This document shows positions 34,925 through 45,300 of a stretch of 64,000 nucleotides of DNA, one piece after another (the stretch's first letter is position 1; each line of letters starts with the position of its first letter). The stretch is from Cryptomeria japonica. Its lineage: Eukaryota; Streptophyta; Pinopsida; Cupressales; Cupressaceae. Below the pieces are notes generated by a model, which was not told the origin of the DNA, ran no database searches, and was given only the letters and a program-made list of their open reading frames with translations. The stretch is taken from assembly GCF_030272615.1 (NCBI RefSeq), contig NC_081407.1, positions 152,167,048 to 152,231,047 of the forward strand, read 5' to 3'. A program made the position numbers and the translations under genes.

Positions 34925-36399
34925 GTCCGCCCTTCCCAAAATTGCCTGTCCTCAAGCAATTGTAAGGTTGAATGTAGTAAAATCTCCTCATTTTCCCACG
35001 TAGCATCCTCTGCTAGCAGATTTTTCCACTTGATCAAGTACTCCTTGATCACCCTTCTTCTCAAAGAATGCTCCCTGAAATCATGGATAGCTTCAGGAAT
35101 CAAAACCTTCTTAAGGCGAGATACATGAAATACATTATGAATCTTGCTGCTCGCTGGAAGTTCCAACTCATACACCACTTCCCCAACTCTCCGGATGACT
35201 TTGAAAGGCCCGTAGAAACGTGGCTTCAATTTCTCAACCCCACTCTTCTTGAGAGCAGATTGTCTGTAAGGCTGGAGCCTCAAGTAAACCATGTCGCCCA
35301 CCTCAAAGGTGCGCTCAATCCACTGCTGATCAGCATCAACTTTTGCTGATTCTGTGCATGCTGGAGATTGTCCCTTAGAGACCTCAAAATGTCCTGACTT
35401 TGCTGCATCATATCCTTCGCATGAGGGGTTTTGCTGTCACAAATATCAAATCAGCGAAGCTAGGATCTTCATAACCATATAGTGCCATGAATGGTGACAT
35501 CTTGATGGACATGTGATAGGAGTTGTAACAATACTCCCCTAGGTGAAACCACCTCACCCATACGCTCTCCTACTCTGAGACATAGTTTCTGAGATATACC
35601 TCTAACCACTTATTCACTATCTCGGTCTGCCCATCAGTTTGAGGGTAATAACTTGTGCTTGGAGTGAGCACAGTACCACATAGTCTGAAGATCTCCTGCC
35701 AAAAAGCACTTAGGAACTTGCTGTCCCTATCACTTACAATGTTCTTCGGCAATCCATGTAACCTGAACACCTCTTGAAAGAACACATCAACAACTTGTGC
35801 TGCTGTAAATGAGTTGGTGATGGCGAATAAGTGAGCAAACTTAGTCAATGTATCCACCACAACATATACACAATCCTTCCTTTGAGCCCATGGCAACATA
35901 GTGATGAAGTCCATGGATATACTTTCCCATTTTTGACTGGGAATGGGAAAAGGTTGTAACAGACCAGCTGGTAGAGTGTTCTCATCTTTGTTCTTCTGAC
36001 ATGTATGACACTCCTTAATGTATCTCAAGACATCATTTTTCAACCCCTTCCAAGAAAATCTTTCTCGGATTTGCCTGTAAGTCTTGAAATAACCTTGGTG
36101 ACCAGCAAGGGGAATGTCATGAAAGGTCTGCAAAATCTTCTCCTTAAGCTTAGATTCAACCACAATGAAGATCCTTCCCTTGTATAAGATTAGCCCCTCA
36201 ACCAATTTGTACTTTTCATCATGAAAAGTACCCTCAATAATGCTGGTTGCAAACTGATTTTTTGGCATAATCAACAAGCAACAACTCTCTCCAATCTGTA
36301 GTAAGCTCGCACAAAGAACTCAAGTGGGGTCTTCTAGATAGAGCATCAGCCACAATGTTATTCCTCCCTTTGACATACTCAATGTCAAAGTCGTAAGCC
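34903..36399 (-). pseudogene. Integrase and chromodomain of the nested chromovirus
   Basis: The integrase is read from about 36277 to 35570. It has an HHCC zinc region (GHQGYFKTYRQI ... CHTCQKNKD), catalytic Asp in SMDFITMLPW and in VSDRDSKF, and Glu in YYPQTDGQTEIVNKWLEVYL. After a TAG at about 35570 and a degraded stretch, 35301-34903 encodes the integrase C-terminal domain (KPRFYGPFKVIRRVGEVVYE). It ends in a chromodomain with EYLIKWKNLLAEDATWENEE, and the aromatic-rich IKW...W core supports the chromovirus call. The stop codon lies inside the 3' LTR (GRTVMSPSQ then stop at 34903), as in the outer element. Confidence 0.9.
34925..34937 (-). other. Polypurine tract of the nested chromovirus
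   Basis: The minus strand reads GGGAAGGGCGGAC directly before the 3' LTR start TGTAATGTCCCC. This is the normal plus-strand primer position. Confidence 0.8.
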
Positions 36400-38077
36400 T
36401 GTAGCTTACCTATTTCTGCTGTCTCTCATTCAAGTCCCTCTGATGCATGAAATGCTTAAGACTATTGTGATCAGTCTTAACAACAAACTTACTCCCCACA
36501 AGGTACTGCCTAAACTTTGCAAGAGCATGCATTATGGCAAGCATCTCTTTATCATATATGGAATATAATCTTTCAACTCCTCTCAATTTTGTACTTTCAA
36601 AAACAATAGGATGCTTGTCTTGCATAAGGACCGCACCAACACCTTCTCTTGATGCATCACACTATAGTTCGAAAGGCTTGGTGAAATCTGGTAAGGCCAA
36701 AACGGGGCACAAGCTCATAATCTCCTTGAACTGATCAAACACTATTTGTGCCTTTTTTGACCACTCAAAAGCTCTTTTCCTAGTGAGATCTTTGAGGGGG
36801 CAGCCAACTGAGAGTATCCCTTGACAAACCTTTTGTAAAAACCACAGACCCAAGAATCCCTTCAGTGTGTTATGTTCTTAGGTGGTGGCCAATCAATGAT
36901 AGCTCTAATCTTTTCAGGATCCACCTTCACACCTTCTGCACTGATGATGTGACCAAGATAGAGTAGCTCTCTCATTCCAAATTCACATTTGGACTCCTTA
37001 GCAAACATGGATTCAGACTCTAGTATACTGAGCACTTCATCTAAGTGCTGCAAGTGCTCCTTCCAAGACTTGCTGAAGATAAGGATATCATCAAAAAATA
37101 TGAGTACAAACTTCCTCAACTACTTCTTGTTCATGCAAGATTGGAATGTGGTAGGAGCGTTGGTCAAGCCAAAGGGCATGACTAGGAATTCAAAATGCCC
37201 AAAGTGGCATCTGAATGCGGTTTTCTCAACATCTGATGCTCTCATTCTGATTTGATGGTGGCCTGATCTGAGATCTATCTTTGAGAAGAACACTGCACCA
37301 TGTAGCTTGTCAATGAGCTCATTAATCCTTGGAATAGGGTACCGATTCTTGATGGTTTTCTGATTTAGTTCTCGGTAATCCACGCACATACGCATGGTCC
37401 CATCCTTTTTTTTCACCAATACAACAGCCAAAGCAAAAGGGCTATTGCTTGGCCTAATGTAACCCATGTCCAACAACTCCTTAATGGCCTTTTCAATCTC
37501 ATCCTTCTACTTCTTGGGGTACCGGTAAGGAGTAGTCATGATAGACTTAGCTCTTTCTTCAAGCTCAATGATGTGCTCGGTGCCAAGCTTAGGAGGTCTA
37601 CCAGGGGGTGGATTCTCAAAAACCTTACTCCTTTTGGTGATTATGGCTTGGATGTCTGCGGGGTAGCTCCTTTTTTTCTCAAGTGGACTTGATGGCATCA
37701 CTAAGCACTCTGCTGCCCACTCCACTTGGTCATGGCGGATCAGCCTCTCCATCCTCTTCAATGATACAACTCTAAGACCACCATTGGACATTCCTCTCAA
37801 TACTACCTTCTTACCATCAAACATGAATTTTAGCTCCATGGTTTGCAGATTTAATGTGATCTCACCAAGAGATCTCAGCCACTGAATCCCAAGGACTGCA
37901 TCATCAGTCCCTCCAATGCTAACCACAAAGAAGTCATCTCTAATTTCATGATTTCCCAACTTCAGAGACATGTTGGAAACCATTCGGTTGTATGATATAG
38001 TGGATCCATCAACTACCATGACTTTGAAGCCTTCTTCTTCCTCAACCACTAGCCCCCTCTTTCCAACAATTCTCTCA
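36400..38077 (-). pseudogene. Protease end, reverse transcriptase and RNase H of the nested chromovirus
   Basis: 38049-37507 carries the protease C-terminal part and linker (GTDDAVLGIQWLRSLGEITL). RT follows from 37506: [35 protein letters not shown] (motif A Asp kept) and IFFDDILIFSKSWKEHL (catalytic DD kept) near 37075-37105. RNase H has CDASREG and VKTDHNSLKHF. Stops at 37504, 37119 and about 36660 fall where the outer element has Gln or another residue; FEL*CDAS here is FELQCDAS there. A one-base shift near 36862 moves the frame. Not functional. Confidence 0.9.
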
Positions 38078-39602
38078 TCAATGAAGTTGTGAGTCGCTCT
38101 TGTGTTGATGAGAGCAATGATACGATTTCTCCCAACACTCCCCGAACTCTAAAGGACTCATTCTTGTGAATGCTTGAGAGTTGAGCAACCGCCCCTCTAT
38201 CTTCTGGCTCACTTTCAGACCCTTTTGGAGCCTCTTAATACTCGTCCTCATTTTCAGTTTGCTGTTATGAAATTTCAGAATCTGATCCATCAGCTGAATA
38301 GGACTCCATTTGATGTAAATTGCCCTTCCCATGACATTTATGTCCTGGGGCCCAAGGTTCTCTGCAAGAGTAGAAAAGATTCTTCCTTCGGAGCTCTTGA
38401 CGAAGCTCATCATCTATCCAAGAAGGAAACTTTTTGGTCTGATTTGAAAACTTCTTCTTATCCTTCCGGAAAGGAAAAGACTTGGACTGAAATTTACTCT
38501 TTGGGGCAGCCAACTCCATACTTCTAGACTTCTTGATGGCCTCCACCAAGGTAGGCGGATCAAATGCTTTGACCCATCCTTTCAAGGGCTCTTCAAGGCC
38601 TTCTGTGAATAGAACAACTAGCCTCTTCTCTGAAATGCTATTGACCATAGCTGAGAGATTTTGGAACTCAGTTATGTAATTGTCCAAGGAGCCTTGCTGT
38701 TTGAGTTGAGCAAGCTCTCTGAACTTAACCTCCGGATCCTTTGAATCAAAGCTCTCAATCAGCCGGTTTGTGAATTCAGCATAGGTGGTGATCAAGTTGT
38801 GGCCAAGGGTGATCAACCCATGGTACTGCCATTCGTGAGCAACACCATCCAAGTGCAATGTAGCGAACTTGATGGCATCTTCTTCGGGCATAGGTCTCAA
38901 GGACAAATAATTGTCCAACTTTTGCACCCACGCTCTAGTTGTACTCTTATTGCTTCCATCAAAATGTGCTAGAGTAACCTTCCCAAGAGCTTGCTAATAG
39001 TCTCTTGGGGTGGAATATCGATTATCATATCTTCCTTCCCTCCTCTTCTTCTGATTCATGAACTGGTCAAGAGACAAGATATTTCGGATCTCTGGGGGAA
39101 GTGATGCATACTCCACGAAACTAGTCCGGATCTCATCAGACACAGGGACTTCTATTTCAGGAGGCGGTGCTTCCTTTGGAAGAAAAACTGGTTGCAAAGG
39201 TCTTGACACCGATCCAACAAGCATTCCACCATTGTTGCTACTATGGTTGCTACCATTCCCATTACCACCAGAATTGTTGGAAGTGTTGGCATTATTTCCA
39301 TTGGTATTTTGATTCTGGTTTTGACTATGACCTCCTCCAACATTTTGATTAAAAGTGGCCAACAACTGGGACATCATGACCATAATAGTATTGATTTTTT
39401 TCTCAACTCTCCCCACAACCCCATTGGCAACATTATGATCTGATGTTCTCTCTGCCATTGAATCCACTGAGTCTGTTGAATTGACTTCCTTATCTCTGTT
39501 TCTCAAAATCTCTGAAAAGGTTTCTTCTACTGGCACTGACGATATCTGATACTGCTGCCTTCTCTGTTCTCGGTTGTAGTATCTGATATCTTTGTCACTC
39601 AT
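38078..39602 (-). pseudogene. Gag and protease start of the nested chromovirus
   Basis: Gag opens at ATG 39602 and reads to 38994. It has an Asn/Gly-rich linker near 39250-39370, then the Retrotrans_gag core at 38927-38500 (KLDNYLSLRPMPEEDAIKFA, FRELAQLKQQGSLDNYITEF). The zinc knuckle near 38350 is damaged but still reads CREPWAPGHKC. The protease starts near 38110. Its active site reads NTRAT instead of the DTGAT kept in the outer element, so both the catalytic Asp and the Gly are lost by G-to-A changes. A frameshift lies between 38265 and 38413. Confidence 0.9.
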
Positions 39603-39637
39603 GGAACCCTTCTGTCACACAGGGTGGCAGGAAGAGT

Positions 39638-39650
39638 GGCTATGATACTA
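39638..39650 (-). other. Primer-binding site of the nested chromovirus
   Basis: The minus strand reads TAGTATCATAGCC just after the 5' LTR. It has two differences from the methionine-tRNA site TGGTATCAGAGCC, both consistent with decay. Confidence 0.7.
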
Positions 39651-39651
39651 C

Positions 39652-41678
39652 TGTAATATCCCCAACAATTTTTTTGAGTTTTCAACAAGATTAGAAGCAC
39701 AACAACACTCGTTAGGGTTAGAGAAATGAAATCCAAACCAACTGGAAAAAACCCTACACCTTTTGATCACCGAGAGCCCAAACTGGGAGGGTGAGAGCAT
39801 ACGGTAGCAGGGGATCATTAGTGGCAAACTGCTGAAAGTACTGATTACAATAATGGGCGGCAAGCCAGCCCCTTCCACTCTCCAGTGGGATAGAAGCAAG
39901 AAAGCTTGGCAGTAAACCAGCCAAGGAGAAACAAGAACATAACCAAGCACAAATCACTCTACTACATATTTCAGTGGGAGGATGAACACAAACAACAAGC
40001 TCAACTCAACCGCTTATGTAGCGGGAGGACCATTACAAACAAAAATCACTCGACCGCTTATGCAGCGGGAGGACATAATTACAAATATCAAATGTAGGCC
40101 TCTTCCACTTTTTAGCGGGATATGCTTTACAATCTAGAAGTGGTTGATAGTACTACTATTCAACCTTACAATATAGAGAGAAATGATTAGAATAGAAGAA
40201 CAATGTTGATCACAAATGATAGCTACTTCTAAAACCAACTCAAACATAAAGCAACTACTACTGTTCTTTATTCAGAACGTCAATCACACGCAGAGCAGCC
40301 ACTACCGGAAACACCAAAATGCTCATAACTAACTCAAATCTACTTGAAATCACACCAAATCAAAAGAAAATGACTAATATGACATGAGCAAACATTTTAG
40401 AACCTCAAATCTGCAACTTCATAGTTTGAACCAGCTGCACGCATCCCAAGGCAGCTAGGGAAGGGACGTCCCAGCAGAAAAGTTCGACCAACAATATAAA
40501 AATCAGATCAACAAACTATCTCCTGTGATTTGGAGTACTTCATTGCCTATGGTAAAGAGAAAATCAGAGCCAATTCCCATATTGAAACACTCAACAGGCA
40601 GGGAGGTACGAATGAAAGATTGCTTAAGCCACTATACGCCCAACACACACCAAAAACACAACAACAATTAGAAAACTGAAAATATAATAGCAAACTCCAT
40701 CACTTTGAAGCTCAATCTACTCCGTTGAATGAGAAATAGGCTCTCTCACAACTAGGTGCTATCTCTCAAGCACGAAACTGGTATAAGCTAGGAAGCACGC
40801 AACTTCGAAGCAAAGGTCTGGCACAATTTTGGCAGCACTTCGTTATGAAAATGTTCAAAGATGATCAAATGAGAGACCAAGCTCTCATATTTATAGATTA
40901 TGAGACCCCAAATTCACCTCCAAATGGCGTCCAAATTGCAACTTACTCATTTGCATTTCATTTCCCATGCCCTCATGTGTTTGGCATCCAACTCCTAGGC
41001 AAAAAGTTCGAACTTTTTCCTTGGTGTATGACATACAACTTAAATCATAATAAACTCATGAAATATGCCTCCTTTTCTCACGCCACTGACTTAGGAAAAA
41101 TATAATATTTTTTATGTGCAAAGTATTTTTCCATAAATCGTCCAAAAACACATTAAATATTTATTTTAGCATAAAGTAATAATATTTAATAAATCACTGA
41201 AAATTTAATACTGATTGTGCCAAATTGAACTGATGGGTTGAAATGCCAAAAACCAACAACTGGACTAGGTCGGGGCTCTGAACTGCACTGCTAAAAATAG
41301 AACTGCCTGAAATGGCACTTACTAAAAGTAGTAAGTCCCGAAAACAATTTCAAACGACCTGCTTTTCGAACAATGAGAAGAAGCTTAGAAAACTCAAAAT
41401 AATCTCAAAACCCTAACAACTGCCACCAACTTACTAAAAATAGTAAGTTTAGAATTCCTCTCAAAACTGAATGCATGTTATATCACTGTGAAGCTCTCGA
41501 AAAACCCAGAAGGAATCCACAAATGAAGTTTCAGAAGGCCTACCGGATAAGCACCAATTAGATCATACAAAGCTCCACAAAAATAGGAAACCCTAATTCT
41601 TCATTCCGATCAGCCTACAGGTCTTCGGGATAGGCCAATGGACCACTGATTACTCCTCACTGAGAAGGGGACATTACA
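39652..41678 (-). repeat. 5' LTR of the nested chromovirus (right copy)
   Basis: TGTAATATCCCC at 39652 and GGGGACATTACA ending at 41678 form an inverted terminal repeat of 12 bp with one mismatch. It is collinear with 32910-34924. Confidence 0.92.
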
Positions 41679-41683
41679 AGGGC

Positions 41684-41892
41684 AGAGAGTCATCACCCTC
41701 TTTGATACAGGTGCCACACACAAGTTCATTGATGAGAAGTTGGTATCTAGGCGCGGGATTCAGACATAGGAGTTTGAGGGAGTGCGTGTTAAGTTGGCGG
41801 ATGGTAATATGCTCACATGTAACAAAATGATTACCGACCTCCCTATGCGCTTGAGTGACCATGAATTTAAGGCTGATTTTTATGTAGTCAAT
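41684..41892 (+). pseudogene. Protease fragment of the outer chromovirus
   Basis: The frame continues the outer gag-pol: QRVITLFDTGATHKFIDEKL with the intact aspartic protease motif DTGAT near 41704, then VKLADGNM. A TAG at about 41767 interrupts it (RRGIQT*EFEG). It is cut at TCAAT (41888-41892) by the solo LTR and resumes at 42805. Confidence 0.88.
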
Positions 41893-42804
41893 TTTGGCAA
41901 TTGACCCTCAATTGGTTGGTTTCACTATGTTGTCATTGATGACAACATGGTATTTTGTTTCGGTTTCATGTTTTGGTTCAGTTGTGTACCGACAGGCACT
42001 TCACAAACACTACAACGACACTGGCACCGATAGGATAGATGGATTTCTTTGGTTATCGACAATGCAGGCCGACATGGTTTAGAATATGGTTATCGGTATT
42101 GGAGGCCGACATCTCTTGGATCCGGCATCATGTTATCTAGCCGACATGTAATTTGATATTGTATATATCTTTGTAAGTTGAGATAAGGCATGATAAGTTT
42201 TATAGGGTATATAGGTCAGTTGGATTAGATCACTTTGATATGAATAAGGTATTGTAATGATAATGGAGATGTGGATGTAATATGATGCAAAATATATTAG
42301 AGAGATTATGTATGTGAGGATATTTATGTAAGGGTTATTTTGGTAAAGGGTTTAGGGTTTTAGACCGGAACAGACAGAGCTTGAACCGGAACTATATTCT
42401 GGCATAGAAGATGCTATCTTAGTAGTTCAACACTTCTCTGGATCGTAGTTTGGATTTATATGTAGTCAGTGAGGCTCCATTTGTGATTGAGCAGTGTGCT
42501 CTAGGCTGTAAGCCTCCCTGCAAGTGTAGGCCCCTTATATTATGTAATATCTCTTCATATGGCCAGTGGATTGATATTGTGGGTCACAAATCCCACCGTG
42601 GTTTTTCCTCTTTGAGGTTTTCCAAGTATAATTTTGTGTGTTATGATTCTCATTTATATGATTGGCTTATAGATTGCTTTACTTCTTTCAATTTTGTATG
42701 TACCGGTATACCGGTTGGTGTATGCATATTTTAATAAGGCTAAAATTGATCAATCCGGTATAACACTGATTCACCCCCCCTGTCAGTGTTATTTCATTCC
42801 AACA
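41893..42804 (+). mobile_element. Solo LTR inserted in the outer protease
   Basis: A 912-bp segment is flanked by TCAAT (41888-41892 and 42805-42809). Its removal restores [12 protein letters not shown] across the junction. The ends are TTTGGC at the left and CCAACA at the right, consistent with a TGTTGG...CCAACA LTR whose first bases have mutated. A TATATAGG TATA box at 42209-42216 gives plus orientation. GTTGTCATTGATGACAAC near 41930 and CACCCCCCCTGTCAGTGTT near the end resemble Ty1/copia LTRs I know from plants. There is no coding content; the 62- and 94-codon frames are chance. Confidence 0.82.
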
Positions 42805-43742
42805 TCAATATCGGTGACATGGACGTGGTGCTTGGTATGACTTGGGTACATGCTATTGAGGAGCTTACCCTTAATGTGAAACACATGGAGCTGAGATTTG
42901 AAGCTAATGGAAGGAAACATGTTTTCAAAGCAATTACAGATACGAGCTTGCGAATGATCTCTTTCAGGAGAATGAAGAGATTAATTCTCCATGATCAGGT
43001 GGAGTGGGCAACAGAATGTAGAATAATGCCTACACAGTTGGAGCAACAGAAGCTTGATTATCCACCAGATATACAGGACTTGTTGTCTAAACACACCAAG
43101 GTGTTTAGTGCTATTCCACTAGGTAGACCACCCGACAGGGGTATTGAGCACATCATTGAGCTCGAGGAAGGAGCCAAACCTGTTATGATCACACGCTACA
43201 GGCATCCAAAGAAAATGAAGGATGAGATTGAAAAAACTATTAAGGAGTTGTTGGACATGGGTCACATTCGACCAAGTAAATCTCCTTTTGCTTCATCCGT
43301 GGTATTGGTTAAGAAAAAAGTGGGTACACTTCGTATGTGCATTGACTACCGGGCTTTGAATAAGAGGACCATCAAGAAGCGATACCCCATCCCACGCATC
43401 GATGAGTTGATCGATGAATTGCATGGTGCTTGCTTCTTCTCGAAGATTGACTTAAGGTCTGTATATCATCAGATTCGGGTGAGGGAGTAGGATACAGAGA
43501 AAACAACTTTCCGGTGTCACTGTGGTCACTTTGAGTTCTTGGTTATGCCTTTCGGTGTAACCAATGCGCTAGCGACATTCCAGTCCACTATGAACCGGGT
43601 ATTCCAACACCAGTTGAGGAGATATGTCTTGGTATTTTTTGATGACATCTTGGTGTATAGTAGGTCATGGTAGGAACACTTAGCACATTTAGATATAGTA
43701 TTGGGAATTTTAGAGAGGGAGTCCTTGTATGCCAAGGAGTGC
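42805..43742 (+). pseudogene. Protease end and N-terminal reverse transcriptase of the outer chromovirus
   Basis: Starts [20 protein letters not shown] (protease C-terminus), then the linker and [15 protein letters not shown] motifs follow: [35 protein letters not shown] with the motif A Asp, and [11 protein letters not shown] with the catalytic DD at 43641-43646. Stops at TAG 43488 (VRE*DTEKT) and about 43672 (SW*EHLAHL). The RT is cut within KCKC at AAGTG (43743-43747) by the gag-only element and continues at 48344. Confidence 0.9.
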
Positions 43743-43747
43743 AAGTG

Positions 43748-44047
43748 TGTTTGCCCTCTCGGGTAAACGGTTAAATGCAGAACGTAAATGCACAGAACAT
43801 AATGGAAATATATTAAATAACCAGCCTCTATATTAATTCAACAGTCCATGTACAATAAGTGCTTATAACATTACATCTGACACTACTAACATGATCCTTT
43901 CGAAGAAAAGGTACACAATATATAATACCCAAAGGGGTGCGACACAACCGTCGCGACTCCAACTACCTACCCATCGGCTAACTAACTGACCATCGTAACT
44001 CGTTATTACCGACGACAACATAAACATAATGATTATTCCCGGCAACA
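43748..44047 (-). repeat. 3' LTR of the gag-only element (left copy)
   Basis: On the plus strand it runs from TGTTTGCCC to CCCGGCAACA, 300 bp, with ends TGTT...AACA. Confidence 0.92.
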
Positions 44048-44062
44048 TCATCCCCCCCAAGA
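44048..44062 (-). other. Polypurine tract of the gag-only element
   Basis: The minus strand reads TTGGGGGGGATGA immediately before the 3' LTR start TGTTGCCGGG. This fixes the minus orientation. Confidence 0.7.
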
Positions 44063-44794
44063 AAAGAAGTCGACTCCGACGACTTAATACAAAATAGAGA
44101 TGAACGGCAGGAACTATTGACGCCAGTCGGGCCCGGATCTTATACACTTGCTGCGTCCTCGCTTGAAAACCCTTTTCTGCTACCATCCGATGCCCAAGTG
44201 CGGAATTCACCAATATTGCTTCCTTTGCCATCACAGTCCTCCTGTGCTTAATCCAAACTTGTCTGCAAAACACGTTTTTTAGTCTCAGCTTCCACCAACT
44301 GCTACTCAATTGATACTATCTCCCTAGCCAATTTGTCCGCGATAGCCACTCGTGCTGCTCTCCCGGCATCCAACTCCTGGGTACGCTGAACTAAGTCTCA
44401 TGCGACTATTGCCTCCAACTTGGTGGTCAGCTCCTCTTGAGCCCTTTGTGCATCCACCAAGGCAACCTCACGTCCAGCCGAGGCATACTCCGAGTTCCTC
44501 AAAGCGTACTAGTCATGCCTGGAGGTGGCCACAATCCGCTGGCACAAATGCTAGGAGACACCTCAAATCCTCCATCAGACTCCCCAAAGGCTAAAAACTG
44601 AATTGAATAACTCCCTGGTGTCATACAACTGCGCGGACCTGCAATGCCTTCCCTCAAACTCTGTTTGTTCCCAACCTCCAAATCCGTCTCCCTCTACGGC
44701 TTATGGCTTCCCCGCCAATGCTTAGCTGCAGGCTTCTTTCTCACAATACGGACAACCACAACACTTCCCGTGGTCTTCTGTAGCTCAAAATAAA

Positions 44795-44945
44795 TTGGGG
44801 GTCTAGGGGCAACGCCCCTCGCGGGGTCTGGGGCAGCGCCCCAGCGGGGTTGAGGGGCAGCGTCCCTCGCGGGGTCCTGGGGCAGCGCCCTAGGTGCGCT
44901 CCCTGTCGCAGTACAGGGCGGGGTCGAGGGGTAGCGCCCCCGCCG
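44795..44945. repeat. GC-rich repeats with GGGGCAGCGCCCC hairpins
   Basis: Four imperfect copies of about 30-35 bp contain GGGGYARCGYCCC (a self-complementary core) followed by CGGGGT. They lie between the gag stop and the 3' LTR on the minus strand, so a transcript would carry a series of GC-rich stem-loops near its 3' end. Confidence 0.8.
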
Positions 44946-45192
44946 CCAACACCAATTTACAACCCTTAGAACCATACGAAAGTCCATGGCGCACAACATT
45001 TCAGTGATATTTTAAGATGCCAAAAACCCTTCTTTTCCACTCTGAATTTCTAGTGTCCTGGCTTCAAACTCCAGCAAATCATTTTAAATCTAGCCGTCGT
45101 CGTTTTTTTTTTTTTTTTAATTTATTGTTGGCACTGTAATGTCCCCGATGGCACCCCGACCATACAACCTCCCTGTACGGTCAACAACAACA

Positions 45193-45300
45193 TTGGCACC
45201 TCCGATCGTGCGGCCACCTTCCCGTGCGGCCTACACCCCTCTTACCATACGGACACACCTCCATTGGCACCTCTGATCGTGCGGCCACCTTCCCGTGCGG
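45193..45300. repeat. Duplicated 38-bp phrase at the gag end
   Basis: GGCACCTCYGATCGTGCGGC plus the following CACCTTCCCGTGCGG occurs at about 45195-45230 and 45266-45301, roughly 70 bp apart, at the C-terminal end of the gag frame. Confidence 0.75.

Larger units (their letters stand above)
32910..41678 (-). mobile_element. Second Ty3/gypsy chromovirus, nested, minus strand
   Basis: A full-length 8.8-kb element with LTRs at 32910-34924 and 39652-41678 is flanked by the perfect duplication AGGGC (32905-32909, 41679-41683). Removing it joins the outer gag to the outer protease. On the minus strand the order is 5' LTR, primer site, gag, protease, RT, RNase H, integrase, chromodomain, polypurine tract, 3' LTR. 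Its gag starts like the host element's (MSDKDIRYYNREQRRQQY), so the two families are related, yet its LTR is longer (2.0 kb versus 1.36 kb). My hand count over the first 200 bp of the LTRs gives about 3-4 percent difference. Confidence 0.94.

Noticed and set aside
39058-39443. Plus-strand frames opposite the nested gag
   Set aside because: They are antisense to the Asn/Gly-rich gag linker and have no features of their own.
41894-42734. 62- and 94-codon frames in the 912-bp insert
   Set aside because: The insert is a solo LTR by its target duplication and TATA layout; the peptides resemble nothing known.
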